A DNA stretch of 64,000 nucleotides from Luteimicrobium album. GTDB lineage: Bacteria; Actinomycetota; Actinomycetes; Actinomycetales; Cellulomonadaceae. A model generated the notes under the pieces. It saw only the letters and a program-made list of their open reading frames with translations, had not been told where the DNA came from and did not search any database. Positions 17,356 through 29,176 of the stretch are shown piece by piece (within the stretch, counting starts at the first letter, position 1; each line of letters starts with the position of its first letter). Location of the stretch: the NCBI RefSeq assembly GCF_030161555.1, contig NZ_BSUK01000001.1, positions 2,728,001-2,792,000 on the forward strand, given 5' to 3'. Both the position numbers and the translations under genes were made by a program.

Positions 17356-19128
17356 GTGGCAGGGCGACGGTCGAGCCGCGGGCTCGGGGTGCGGCTGCGC
17401 CTGACGTGGCGCCGCGTGTCCCGGTGGTGCCTCGCGCTGCCGCGCCGCGCCGTCGAGCGCTGGCGGGCGTCGCTGCAGGTCCGGGTCGTGACGACGGCGC
17501 TCGTCGTGGGCCTGCTCGCGATCCTCGCGCTGGGCGCGTACCTGTCCCAGTCGGTGCGGGACGGTCTGTTCGACCGGCGCGTCGACCAGGTGCTGCTCGA
17601 GTCGCAGCGGTCCACGCAGGAGACCCAGTCGACGTTCACGTCGGCGTCCGCGAAGGACTCGACCGAGGTCCAGCAGCTGCTCAACGACACCGTCCTGCGC
17701 CTGCAGACGGGCGGTTCGGGCAACCGGGACGTCTTCCTGCTCAAGCCGGTGGGCTCGACGTCGGCGGGCTCGGTCACGGACGCGATGTCGGCGGCGAACT
17801 ACCTGCCGTTGATCTCGGACTCCCTGCGCTCCCAGGTCGAGAGCGGGACGGGGCAGTACTGGCAGTCGGTGGGCATCCCGCTCGCCGACGGGGCTGTCGA
17901 GCCGGGTGTCGTCGTGGGGTCCACGGTGCAGGTGCCGATCGTCGGCACGTTCGAGCTCTACTACCTGTACTCGTTGCAGGACGACGAGGACACGCTTCGG
18001 TTCATCCAGTCGATCCTCCTGCTCGGCGGGGTGGTGCTCCTGGGCCTGGTCGGGGTCTCGATCTTCCTGGTGACCCGGCAGGTCGTGGCGCCGGTCCGCA
18101 ACGCGGCGCGGGTGGCGGGCCGCCTGGCCGACGGGCACCTCGACGAGCGGCTCGCGGTGCGCGGCACGGACGAGATGGCGACGCTGGGCCGGGCGTTCAA
18201 CGGGATGGCGGAGTCGCTCCAGGTGCAGATCGCCCGCTGGGAGGAGCTGTCGTCGCTGCAGCGGCGGTTCGTGTCCGACGTGTCGCACGAGCTGCGCACG
18301 CCTCTCACGACGATCCGGATGGCCGGCGACGTGCTGCACGCGTCGAGCGAGGACTTCTCGCCGGGCGCCCGCCGGTCGGCGGAGCTGCTGCGCACCCAGG
18401 TGGACCGGTTCGAGGAGCTCCTCGCGGACCTGCTGGAGATCTCCCGGTTCGACGCGGGCGCCGTGGGGCTCGAGGCGGAGCGCGCCAACCTCTCGAAGGT
18501 CGTGGACGACGTCGTCGAGAACGTGCTGACGCTCGCCGAGCGCAAGGACGTCTGGGTGTCGGTGCAGCTCCCGGCGGCGCCCGTCGTCGCCGACCTCGAC
18601 CCGCGGCGCATCGAGCGCGTCGTCCGCAACCTCGTCGTCAACGCGATCGAGCACGCCGAGGGCCGGCCGGTCGAGATCGCGGTCGGCGGGGACGACGACG
18701 CCGTCGCGGTCGTGGTGCGCGACTTCGGCGTGGGCCTCACGGAGGCCGAGTGCGAGCACGTCTTCGACCGGTTCTGGCGGGCCGACCCGGCGCGGGCCCG
18801 CACGACGGGCGGCACGGGTCTGGGCCTCGCGATCGCCCTCGAGGACGCGCACCTGCACGGCGGCTGGCTCGAGGTGTGGGGGCGTCCCTCGCGCGGTGCC
18901 GCGTTCCGGCTCACCCTGCCGCGGCGCGCCGGGATCCAGCTCACGGGCTCCCCGCTCCCGCTCGTTCCGACGAGCGACGTGCCGCGTTCGTGGCCCGCGC
19001 AGGCGCAGGTCGAGCTCGGCCCGATGCACGGCGCCGGGGCGGACGTGACGAGCGGCCCGTCGGCGCTCCCGGACCTCACCGCGGTCGCCCACCACGACGA
19101 CGCCGGGCACGACGAGGAGGCACCGTGA
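17356..19128 (+). CDS. mtrB: Sensor histidine kinase MtrB
   Basis: 590 aa. TM1 about residues 43-64, an extracytoplasmic sensor of about 155 residues, TM2 about 219-239, then HAMP (RQVVAPVRNAARVAGRLADG), the HisKA box with H311 in FVSDVSHELRTPLT, N box VVRNLVVNAIEHAEG, and G boxes DFGVGLTEAECEHVFDRFWR and TTGGTGLGLAIA. Order, length and neighbours fit MtrB, the membrane kinase for MtrA. The GTG at 17356 is the natural start before an Arg-rich cytoplasmic segment. The stop overlaps the lpqB start (GTGA), so the lipoprotein partner is translationally coupled. Confidence 0.95.
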   Translation: MAGRRSSRGLGVRLRLTWRRVSRWCLALPRRAVERWRASLQVRVVTTALVVGLLAILALGAYLSQSVRDGLFDRRVDQVLLESQRSTQETQSTFTSASAKDSTEVQQLLNDTVLRLQTGGSGNRDVFLLKPVGSTSAGSVTDAMSAANYLPLISDSLRSQVESGTGQYWQSVGIPLADGAVEPGVVVGSTVQVPIVGTFELYYLYSLQDDEDTLRFIQSILLLGGVVLLGLVGVSIFLVTRQVVAPVRNAARVAGRLADGHLDERLAVRGTDEMATLGRAFNGMAESLQVQIARWEELSSLQRRFVSDVSHELRTPLTTIRMAGDVLHASSEDFSPGARRSAELLRTQVDRFEELLADLLEISRFDAGAVGLEAERANLSKVVDDVVENVLTLAERKDVWVSVQLPAAPVVADLDPRRIERVVRNLVVNAIEHAEGRPVEIAVGGDDDAVAVVVRDFGVGLTEAECEHVFDRFWRADPARARTTGGTGLGLAIALEDAHLHGGWLEVWGRPSRGAAFRLTLPRRAGIQLTGSPLPLVPTSDVPRSWPAQAQVELGPMHGAGADVTSGPSALPDLTAVAHHDDAGHDEEAP

Positions 19129-20891
19129 CGTCCCGACCTGCCCCACGCACCCATGGGCGGAGCCGCGCCTTCCTCGCCGCGCTCGCGGGCGCCGTCGTCG
19201 TGGTGCTCGCGGCCTGCTCGTCGCTGCCCGTGACGGGCGGCGTCCACGCGGGCACGACGGCGGTCCCCGGCCCCGGGCCCGTCTACCTGGGGACGCCGGA
19301 CTCGCCCCAGGAGGACGCGTCCCCGCTCGACATCGTGCGCGGCTTCATCGACGCCCAGGCGGCGGGGGTGGGCGACGACTTCACGGTCGCGAAGGAGTTC
19401 CTCGCCCCCGACGTCTCGGGCTGGGACCCGTGGGACTCGGTCACCGTGTTCTCGGGCGAGCCGACGCTCACCGAGCGGCAGGGCGCACCGGCGGACGGCA
19501 CGCACAAGGCCGCCGAGCCGACCCCGACCCCGGGGGCCCGCACCGTCGTGCACGGCGGGCTGGCGTCGCTCGCCACCGTCGCGTCGGACGGCGAGTTCCA
19601 GCAGGAGGCCCCGAACCGGACCAAGGACCTCACCTTCACGCTCGAGGCCGACAGCGACGGACAGTGGCGGATCACCGAGCTCGACGACGGCATCGCGATG
19701 TCGGCCGCGAACTTCGAGTACGTCTACCGGGCGGTGAGCGTGTACTTCCCGAGCATGGACCACCAGGTGCTCGTGCCCGACGTGCGCTGGTTCCCGCAGC
19801 GGACCGCCCAGACACAGGCGGTGCAGGCGGTCCTCCAGGGGCCTGTGACGTGGTTGCGGGACTCGGTGGACTCGGTGGTCCCGGAGGGCACCTCGCTCAG
19901 CGTGGACGCGGTCGCGGTCGACGAGGACGGCGTGGCGACCGTCGACCTCACGGCCCCCGTGCTGTCCGCGTCGGGCACGGACCGCGCCGTCCTGCTTCAG
20001 CAGCTCACGTCCGTCCTCACGCAGTTCCCCCAGGTGCGCTCCGTGCAGCTCGAGGCCGCGGGCAGCCCGCTCAAGGTCACGGGCCCCGCGAGCCTGTCAC
20101 GCGACCCGTCGCCCGGCGACGACCCCTACGTGGTGACTGGCCACCGGGTGCGGAGGCTCGACGCGGCCACCGGGAAGCAGGACGCCCTCGCGGGGACCAT
20201 CACCACGCCGTCGGACGTGACCGCGCTCGCGGTCGGGACGAACGGGAACCCGGCGGTCGTCCGGGTGGGCACGGCGAGCCTCGTCCAGGTGTCGGGCGAC
20301 GCGCGCCGGACCCTCCTGACCGGCGAGGACGTCGCTGGGCCCTCGGCGGACCGGTTCCGCTGGGTGTGGTCGGCGCGCGGTGACGACGAGGGGTACCTCG
20401 AGCTGTTCGACAAGGACGGTGCGCACACGCGGCTCGCGGTCACGTGGCTCCAGGGGCGCCGGGTGCTGTCGTTGCAGGTCTCGCGCGACGGCGCCCGGGT
20501 GGCCCTGGTGACGAGCGGAGCGACGGGCGTGCAGGTGGATCTCGCGGGCGTCGTGCGCAGCGGAGCGGGGGCGCCGGTGCGGCTGTCCGACCCGGTCACG
20601 GTGGGCGCGACCATCACCGACGCCCGGCAGGTCGTCTGGGTCGACGAGGACGACCTCGCCGTGCTGGGCCGCACGGGCTCGGGCACCAGCCCGACCGTCA
20701 ACATCGTCCCCGTGGCCGACTACGCGCGGTCGTTGTCGTCGGTCTCGGACGTGGTGTCGATCGCGTCGGGCCGCGGCGAGTCGGCCCTCTACGCCGTCAC
20801 GTCGTCGCACGAGCTCTTCGGCCGGCGTGCGACCGGTGCGACGTGGCTGTCGGTCGCGAAGGGCGTCGAGGCGGCCGCCTTCCCCGGCTGA
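19125..20891 (+). CDS. lpqB: Lipoprotein LpqB, MtrAB accessory
   Basis: 588 aa lipoprotein. The Arg-rich n-region and hydrophobic helix end in the lipobox VLAAC with lipidated Cys31. A GerMN-like sporulation/germination domain follows (PLDIVRGFIDAQAAG; PQRTAQTQAVQAVLQGPVTW; DLTAPVLSASGTDRAVLLQQ), then a C-terminal WD/beta-propeller-like LpqB domain. LpqB interacts with MtrB on the outer face of the membrane and modulates MtrA phosphorylation in mycobacteria. The GTG start overlaps the mtrB stop. Gene order mtrA-mtrB-lpqB is diagnostic. Confidence 0.95.
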   Translation: MTSRPAPRTHGRSRAFLAALAGAVVVVLAACSSLPVTGGVHAGTTAVPGPGPVYLGTPDSPQEDASPLDIVRGFIDAQAAGVGDDFTVAKEFLAPDVSGWDPWDSVTVFSGEPTLTERQGAPADGTHKAAEPTPTPGARTVVHGGLASLATVASDGEFQQEAPNRTKDLTFTLEADSDGQWRITELDDGIAMSAANFEYVYRAVSVYFPSMDHQVLVPDVRWFPQRTAQTQAVQAVLQGPVTWLRDSVDSVVPEGTSLSVDAVAVDEDGVATVDLTAPVLSASGTDRAVLLQQLTSVLTQFPQVRSVQLEAAGSPLKVTGPASLSRDPSPGDDPYVVTGHRVRRLDAATGKQDALAGTITTPSDVTALAVGTNGNPAVVRVGTASLVQVSGDARRTLLTGEDVAGPSADRFRWVWSARGDDEGYLELFDKDGAHTRLAVTWLQGRRVLSLQVSRDGARVALVTSGATGVQVDLAGVVRSGAGAPVRLSDPVTVGATITDARQVVWVDEDDLAVLGRTGSGTSPTVNIVPVADYARSLSSVSDVVSIASGRGESALYAVTSSHELFGRRATGATWLSVAKGVEAAAFPG

Positions 20892-20991
20892 CACCGGTCG
20901 GGCGCCACCCCCAGCCTCGTGCCCGACGACGTCACGCACCGCGGGCTTCCGACGCGCCCTCGTCCGGGGCCGGGTGAGGGATCGTGGGCCG

Positions 20992-21838
20992 GTGCCGACG
21001 CTCACGACACCTCAGGCTCCTGCCCCGTCGCCCCGGCCCCACCCTCCGGCGGGGGACGCCGGCTCGCGGCTGCTGCGCCGGCTGTGGACGGCCGTGCGGG
21101 ACGTCGCGCGCGTCGTCGTGCCCGTGGAGTGCCCCGGGTGCGGCGAGCTCGACGTGCCGCTGTGCGGCGTGTGCGCCTCGCTCCTCGGCGGGCCGCGCCG
21201 CTGCGAGGCCGGTGCCCCGAGGCTCGACCGCCTCGACGGGCGGCCCCTCCTGCCGGTCTGGGCGCTCGCGCCGTACGCGGGCGCGGTGCGGGGCGTCGTC
21301 GTCGGCTGGAAGGACCGTGGCCGGGCGGACCTGAGCGCACCGCTCGGGGACGCCGTGGCCCGCGCGGCGCGTGAGCTCGCCGCCCCGCTCGGGCGGGCGC
21401 TCGCCGGTGCGGTGCCTCGCGAGGACGGTGCCGGCCTCGCCGTCGTGCCGGCCCCGTCGACGTGGGCGTCCCGGCTCGCGCGCGGCCGCGTCCCGGTGCG
21501 CGAGCTGGCGGTCCGGGCGGCGGGTGCGCTCCGATCGTCGGGCGAGCCGCTCGGCCGGGTGGACGTCGTCGACGCGCTCGCGGAGCGCCGGGGGCGTGAC
21601 CAGGTGGGGCTCGGGGCCCGCGCCCGGGCCGCGAACGTCCGGGACCGTGTGCGGGCGCGCGGGGCGGCGCAGCGGTGCGCGGGACGTCCGGTGCTCCTCG
21701 TCGACGACGTCCTCACGACCGGCGCGACGCTCGCCACCTGCGAGTCCGTGCTGGCGCGGGCGGGGGCCGTCGTCGTCGGGGCGCTCGTCCTCGCGGCGAC
21801 CCCGAGGCCCGACGCCGCGGCGCCCGGACCGGACGTGA
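20992..21838 (+). CDS. ComF family (amidophosphoribosyltransferase-like) protein; 3' end unclear
   Basis: It begins at GTG 20992 after GTGAGGGA. N-terminal Cys pairs VECPGCGELDVPLCGVC suggest a zinc site; the PRTase fold has the phosphate/ribose loop RPVLLVDDVLTTGATLATC. ComF relates to DNA uptake in competent bacteria; in actinobacteria it is kept between lpqB and hpf. The conserved domain ends near 21810, but no stop follows in frame: this frame runs uninterrupted through the gap and through hpf to 22740. The end given is the nearest stop one frame over (TGA 21836-21838). Either a base error hides the real stop or the frame is open by chance. Confidence 0.65.
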
Positions 21839-22110
21839 GGAGGGACAGCACGGTTCACCCCGGACGGACGACGATGCTCCGCGACGTGCCGGACCCCCGG
21901 GCTAGGGTGGGGGTGAGCCCCAGGTCCGGGACGACCGGCACCCGTGGACGCCGCCATCGTCGGCGCTCCTCAGGCGCCGTCGCCGGACGCCGAGCCCGAA
22001 CGTCGGGAGGTGATGCCCCACCTGGCACCGACGCGGTGCCCGAACCCGTTCGAACCGACGCACCGCCGCCCCGAAGTGGCAGGCGGGCGTCCATCCTCAC
22101 GGAGGCTCAT

Positions 22111-22740
22111 ATGGAGATCGTCGTCGTCGGCCGGCACACCGAGGTAGCGGACCGCTTCCGCCAGCACGCGGAGGACAAGCTCGCGAAGGTGGAGCAGCTC
22201 GCCCCGACCGCGCAGCGCGTGGACGTGGAGGTGACGCGGGAGAACAACCCGCGGCTCGCGAGCGTGCGGGAGCGCGTGGAGCTCACGGTGCGCGCCAAGG
22301 GGCCGGTGGTCCGGGCGGAGGCAGCCGCGGACGACCGCTTCGGCGCGCTCGACCTCGCCCTCGACAAGCTCTCCGAACGGCTGCGCCGCGCGCGCGACCG
22401 CCGCAAGGACCACCGCCAGTACCAGGTGGACCCGCCGGTCGACGTCCGGCCGCCGTCGCAGATCCCGGAGCCCGACGTCCCGGAGCCGGTGCCCACGCCC
22501 CCGGAGCACCCGGGGGACTCGGTCGAGCGTGAGCTGGGCGACTCGCCCGTGGTGATCCGCGAGAAGCTGCACCAGGCGAAGCCGATGTCCGTGGACGACG
22601 CGCTGTACGAGATGGAGATGGTCGGCCACGACTTCTTCCTCTTCGTCGACAGCGAGACGAAGCGTCCGTCGGTCGCGTACCGACGGCACGGCTGGACCTA
22701 CGGCGTCGTGCAGCTCGACACGTCCTGCGACTGCGTCTGA
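22111..22740 (+). CDS. hpf: Ribosome hibernation promoting factor (long form)
   Basis: 209 aa. N-terminal RaiA/HPF domain from MEIVVVGRHTEVADRFRQHA, with a basic helix FGALDLALDKLSERLRRARD that contacts 16S rRNA; a Pro-rich linker at about residues 105-145; C-terminal long-form dimerisation domain (VIREKLHQAKPMSVDDALYE, HDFFLFVD, YGVVQL). Long HPF drives 100S ribosome dimers in stationary phase. The ATG at 22111 has a strong CGGAGG site. The frame is also open upstream into comF, which I regard as incidental. A possible -10 TAGGGT at 21903-21908 would give a long leader. A perfect hairpin follows. Confidence 0.93.
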   Translation: MEIVVVGRHTEVADRFRQHAEDKLAKVEQLAPTAQRVDVEVTRENNPRLASVRERVELTVRAKGPVVRAEAAADDRFGALDLALDKLSERLRRARDRRKDHRQYQVDPPVDVRPPSQIPEPDVPEPVPTPPEHPGDSVERELGDSPVVIREKLHQAKPMSVDDALYEMEMVGHDFFLFVDSETKRPSVAYRRHGWTYGVVQLDTSCDCV

Positions 22741-22750
22741 CCCGATCCGT

Positions 22751-22789
22751 GTGCGCCCTCCCGACGGCCCGGCCGTCGGGAGGGCGCAC
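22751..22789 (+). terminator. Perfect 39-bp palindromic terminator after hpf
   Basis: The 19-base arms 22751-22769 and 22771-22789 (GTGCGCCCTCCCGACGGCC and its complement) are exact, separated by one base. It begins 11 bases past the hpf stop and ends before the next gene's start. Confidence 0.85.
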
Positions 22790-22820
22790 GGCCGTGTGGG
22801 TGGTGGCGGGCAGGCTGGGG

Positions 22821-24053
22821 GTGGCTCCCGAGACGATCACGATCGCCCAGGCCCGGCGGACCGCGCTCGCGGCGCAGGGCCTCGCCCGACGACGTCCCGA
22901 CCGTCCCGGCTCGCGGGTCACGATGGCCGGGGTGCAGCGGGTGGTCGGCCGGCTGCAGGTCCTCCAGATCGACTCCGTGAACGTCCTCGCGCGCGCCCAC
23001 CTCGTGCCGCTGTACGCGCGCCTCGGCCCCTACGACGTCGGGCTGCTGGACCGCGCGTCGGGCCGGGCTCCGCGCCGGGTGGTCGAGGCGTGGGCGCACG
23101 AGGCGTCGTACGTGCCGGTCGAGCTGTTCCCCTCGTTCGCGTTCCGGCGCGCCTCCTACGAGAAGGAGGCGTGGGGGAACATCCGCTCCGTGGTCCACCA
23201 GCACCCCGACGTCGTCGCGCGCGTGCGCGAGGTCGTCGCGGACGCCGGGCCCGTGACGGCGAGCCGGGTCCAGGAGCTGTTCGAGCACGAGCACCCCCGG
23301 ACGCGCGACGCGTGGGGCTGGAACTGGACCGTGGCCAAGCGTGCGCTCGAGCTGCTGTTCTTCACCGGGGAGGTTGTGCCCGCGCGGCGCAACGCGGCGT
23401 TCGAGCGGTGCTACGACCTGGCGGAGCGGGTCCTCCCGCCCACCGTGCTCGCGGCACCGACCCCGCCGCCCGAGGACCAGGTGCGCACGCTCGTCGAGAT
23501 CGCGGCACGCGCGCACGGCGTGGGCACGCGCCGCGACCTCGCCGACTACTACCGGGTGCGGGGGCCGCTCGTCGACCGGGCGATCGAGGACCTCGTCGAG
23601 GAGGGCACCCTTCGCCCTGTCGTGGTGCGGGGCTGGGACGCGAAGGTCTGGGCGTACCGCGACGCGACGTTCCCGCGCGTCGCGGACGCGCGGACGCTGC
23701 TCAGCCCCTTCGACCCGCTCGTGTTCGAGCGCAGCCGCCTCGAGGAGCTGTTCGGGACGCGGTACCGGATCGAGATCTACGTGCCCGCCGCCAAGCGGGT
23801 GCACGGCTACTACGTGCTGCCGTTCCTCCAGGGCGACGCGATCACGGCCCGCGTCGACCTCAAGGCGGACCGCGCCGCCGGGGTGCTGCGCGTCCTCGCG
23901 GCCCACGACGAGCCGGACACCCGCCCGGACACGGCGACCGAGCTCGCCGAGGAGCTGGACGTGCTCGCGAGCTGGCTGGGGCTCGGCGACGTGGTGGTCG
24001 AGCCCGTCGGGGCGCTCGCCCCCGCGCTCACGGCGGTGCGGATCGCGCGCTGA
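22821..24053 (+). CDS. YcaQ/AlkX-type winged-helix DNA glycosylase (HTH_42 family)
   Basis: 410 aa. VVGRLQVLQIDSVNVLARAH contains the QxD motif (QID) that is catalytic in YcaQ-type glycosylases, which unhook interstrand DNA crosslinks. Further family marks: HPRTRDAWGWNWTVAKRALE (winged helix), TRRDLADYYRV, and ARTLLSPFDPLVFERSRLEE near the C-terminus. It lies between hpf and secA on the same strand but behind a terminator. The GTG at 22821 begins the conserved sequence; in-frame GTGs further upstream would fall in the terminator hairpin. Family confident, substrate inferred. Confidence 0.85.
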   Translation: MAPETITIAQARRTALAAQGLARRRPDRPGSRVTMAGVQRVVGRLQVLQIDSVNVLARAHLVPLYARLGPYDVGLLDRASGRAPRRVVEAWAHEASYVPVELFPSFAFRRASYEKEAWGNIRSVVHQHPDVVARVREVVADAGPVTASRVQELFEHEHPRTRDAWGWNWTVAKRALELLFFTGEVVPARRNAAFERCYDLAERVLPPTVLAAPTPPPEDQVRTLVEIAARAHGVGTRRDLADYYRVRGPLVDRAIEDLVEEGTLRPVVVRGWDAKVWAYRDATFPRVADARTLLSPFDPLVFERSRLEELFGTRYRIEIYVPAAKRVHGYYVLPFLQGDAITARVDLKADRAAGVLRVLAAHDEPDTRPDTATELAEELDVLASWLGLGDVVVEPVGALAPALTAVRIAR

Positions 24054-24062
24054 GCCCGTCGT

Positions 24063-24281
24063 CCGCCGATGGTGACGCCCGGTTCGCCGGCGGTGACGTC
24101 GTGCGCCGTGGTTGCGGCGGGTGGGGTGCGCGGCAAGGCGGCTCGGGCTGTCGCCCTTCGGCCCGGGGGCCGTGTGCACTCCTCGACGCCCTTCGCCACC
24201 TTCCCCCGCACCCCATCCCCCCCCGCGCGCCCCGACCACGCGGGCGTCACCGTCGGCGAACCCGACGTTGCCGTCGGCGGG
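24063..24281. repeat. Interspersed 219-bp element with inverted ends, copy B (upstream of secA)
   Basis: The left end (24063: CCGCCGATGGTGACG..) and right end (to 24281) match as inverted repeats over about 35 bases with a shared GGTTCGCCG block. The core 24141-24214 matches copy A (16383-16455). A run of eight C lies at about 24208-24215. It occupies most of the 358-base gap ycaQ-secA; no gene is seen in it. Confidence 0.7.
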
Positions 24282-24326
24282 TGGTTCGCCCTGGGGGAAC
24301 GCGCAGAAGGAGTTCAGGCTTTGCGC

Positions 24327-24332
24327 CTACGA
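24327..24332 (+). promoter_or_regulatory. Probable secA -10 element TACGAT
   Basis: TACGAT lies 46 bases after the repeat element. It would start a transcript near 24339, giving a leader of about 70 bases to the secA GTG at 24412. No clear -35 box was found. Confidence 0.45.
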
Positions 24333-24411
24333 TGGTCCCGCGGTGCACCCTCGTGGTGGAGGGCGCCGACTCCCGGCCGCCCGGCCGGGGTCCCACCGAA
24401 CGGAGACGTGC

Positions 24412-27369
<2,958 letters not shown>

Positions 27370-27402
27370 TCCTCGCGGCCCGGGCCTGACGGTCTGGACG
27401 TG

Positions 27403-27440
27403 ACGACGGCGCCGGGACCTGCGGGTCCCGGCGCCGTCGT
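27403..27440. terminator. Bidirectional terminator between secA and the Rv3235-type gene
   Basis: Exact 17-base arms 27403-27419 and 27424-27440 (ACGACGGCGCCGGGACC and its complement) around a TGCG loop, placed between convergent genes. Confidence 0.88.
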
Positions 27441-27471
27441 CGTTCCAAGCCCGGTCGAGCGGGCCCCGGGG

Positions 27472-28089
27472 TCAGCCGATCTCGAGCGCGACGACCCGCC
27501 ACTGCCCGCGGTGCGCCTCGACGCGGAGCGCGGCCGCCCGCACCCGGTCGACGTCCTCGACGACGACGCTCGCCTCGGCGACGGTCGGGCCCAGCCGGAC
27601 GACCCGGGCCCGGCGGACGAGGGCGGGCCGGGGCACCCGGGTGGGACGGGGCAGGCCGCGCACGAGCGCGGCGCGCGTGCCGAGCGCCTCGAGCACGGTG
27701 GGGGAGACCCAGCGCGCGAGCTGCGCGACGGGCCGGTCACCGCGTGCGACCTCCACGGCTCCCCGCACGACGGCGCAGCACAGGCGGGTCGGGTCGGGCA
27801 GCTCCGGCTCGCCGTCCGCGGCGTCGGTGGACGTCGTGGGAAGAGGTTCGGAGAGCGGGTCCGAGGTGAGCCGTCGGGCACGGTCGGCGAGTTCGTCGAG
27901 GTCGGCAACGACGCGCGGACCGCTCACGCGTACGAGCGGTACGACGGGAACCGGCTCCGCGTCGAGGAGGTCGCCCCGCCCCGGGCCGGGCGTCGCGCGC
28001 ACGCGCACGCCGTTGCCGCGGGGGTGGGTGGGCCGGGCCGCGGTGTGGCCGGTACGTGCGGGACGGGCGGGTGCGGCGAGAGCGGTCAT
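27472..28089 (-). CDS. Rv3235-type conserved actinobacterial protein (DUF6459-like)
   Basis: 205 aa. A basic Pro-rich N-terminus (ARPTHPRGNGVRVRATPGPG), then a compact alpha/beta domain from RLCCAVVRGAVEVARGDRPV through LARWVSPTVLEALGTRAAL to AHRGQWRVVALEIG, typical of the Rv3235 family found near secA in actinobacteria. Function unknown. The ATG at 28089 has an excellent site (AAGGAGAT); an in-frame ATG at 28164 overlaps the upstream stop as ATGA and is an alternative giving 230 aa. Same operon as the LysM gene. Confidence 0.75.
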   Translation of the reverse strand: MTALAAPARPARTGHTAARPTHPRGNGVRVRATPGPGRGDLLDAEPVPVVPLVRVSGPRVVADLDELADRARRLTSDPLSEPLPTTSTDAADGEPELPDPTRLCCAVVRGAVEVARGDRPVAQLARWVSPTVLEALGTRAALVRGLPRPTRVPRPALVRRARVVRLGPTVAEASVVVEDVDRVRAAALRVEAHRGQWRVVALEIG

Positions 28090-28160
28090 CGCGATCTCCT
28101 TCGGGGCGAGCGTCTCGTGGGTCGGGTCGAGGGGGCGGTCGGGGCCGCCGGGCGGGTGGT

Positions 28161-29120
28161 TCATGCCGGCTCCGGTGCGACGAGCACGGTTCCAGGGAGC
28201 AGCAGGTCGGGGTCGGCGCCGATGACGTGCCGGTTGGTCTCGTACCAGCGGGGCCACGCGCGGGCGATCTCGGCGTCGGACGCGTGCGGGCCCAGGTGCG
28301 CGGCGGCGATGGCCCACAGGGAGTCGCCGTGGTGGACGGTCACGCGGGTGGGCCGGCCGGTGTCGGCGGCCCGTGCGGCGGTCGGCGTCGAGGCGGTCGG
28401 GGGCGCCGTCGCCAGCGGGTGCCAGCCGAGGTCGAGCGCGGTCTCGGGGGTTCCCGAGCGGGACTGCGGGGCGGCGGCGTGGTCGGCGCCGTCGTCGGGC
28501 GTCGTGACGGTCTCGTGCCAGCCGAGGTCGAGCGCGCCCGCCGGACGGGCGGCGTCGGGCCGGCTCGCGGCTGAACCGGCGTCGGCGCCGGACCCGGTGG
28601 CGCCGTGCGCGGCATCGTGGTCGACGAGCGTGGCCGCTGCGGGAGCGGCCATCGCGGCGGGCGCAGCGAAGGCGGCGGCCGACCCGGCGAGCGCGGCCCC
28701 GGCGCCGAGGCTCATGCCCACGCCCGCCCCGACGGCCCGCCGCGCGAGCGCGCGGACCATGACGGGCGCCCGCTGTGCGACAACGTCCCGGAGCCGGGGG
28801 AGCGGTCGCCCGGCACGGACGGCGGCGACGTAGCCGAGCGCGAGGAGCGTGTGGATCGTGAGGCGCGCCGCGACGACCGCACCGACGAGGAGGATCGGCA
28901 CGGCGACGAGGCGCTCCACGCCGAGGACGTCGAGGCGTGAGGCGAGGGCGAGGTCGGGGCCCAGCGCCGGCGCGACGAGCCCGTGGGCGACGACGACGAG
29001 CCAGGTCGCGAGCGCGGGGGCCGCGACGGCGAGCCCCAGGAGCCCCGCGAACGCCCCGAAGGATCCGGCTCCGTCGGCGGCGCGTGTCGGCGGAGCGTCC
29101 GGTCGTGCTGTGCGGGCCAT
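28161..29120 (-). CDS. LysM-domain membrane protein
   Basis: 319 aa. Three to four N-terminal hydrophobic segments (FAGLLGLAVAAPALATWLVV; VAVPILLVGAVVAARLTIHT; AGVGMSLGAGAALAGSAAAF), an Ala/Asp-rich linker carrying two LDLGWH repeats, and a C-terminal LysM domain (RVTVHHGDSLWAIAAAHLGP to PGTVLVAPEP). LysM domains bind GlcNAc in peptidoglycan, so it probably tethers to the cell wall. The ATG at 29120 is followed by ARTARPDAPP. Its upstream region has phased 10-base direct repeats near a BldC-like gene. The stop overlaps an in-frame start of the next gene. Confidence 0.82.
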   Translation of the reverse strand: MARTARPDAPPTRAADGAGSFGAFAGLLGLAVAAPALATWLVVVAHGLVAPALGPDLALASRLDVLGVERLVAVPILLVGAVVAARLTIHTLLALGYVAAVRAGRPLPRLRDVVAQRAPVMVRALARRAVGAGVGMSLGAGAALAGSAAAFAAPAAMAAPAAATLVDHDAAHGATGSGADAGSAASRPDAARPAGALDLGWHETVTTPDDGADHAAAPQSRSGTPETALDLGWHPLATAPPTASTPTAARAADTGRPTRVTVHHGDSLWAIAAAHLGPHASDAEIARAWPRWYETNRHVIGADPDLLLPGTVLVAPEPA

Positions 29121-29146
29121 GTCGATCCTCGCCCCCTGATCGCTGA

Positions 29147-29176
29147 TGATGTCGTTTGATGTCGTTTGGGGTCGAT
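29147..29176. repeat. Three phased 10-bp direct repeats upstream of the LysM gene
   Basis: TGATGTCGTT at 29147-29156 and again at 29157-29166, then TGGGGTCGAT at 29167-29176 (7 of 10 matching). The period equals one helical turn. The stretch is notably AT-rich for this genome and lies in the divergent promoter region between the LysM gene and the gene at 29268. It looks like an operator for a protein that binds head-to-tail. Confidence 0.6.

Noticed and set aside
24208-24215. The C8 run upstream of secA as a phase-variable tract
   Set aside because: It lies within the interspersed repeat, outside any coding frame and 110 bases before the probable -10; no evidence it affects expression.
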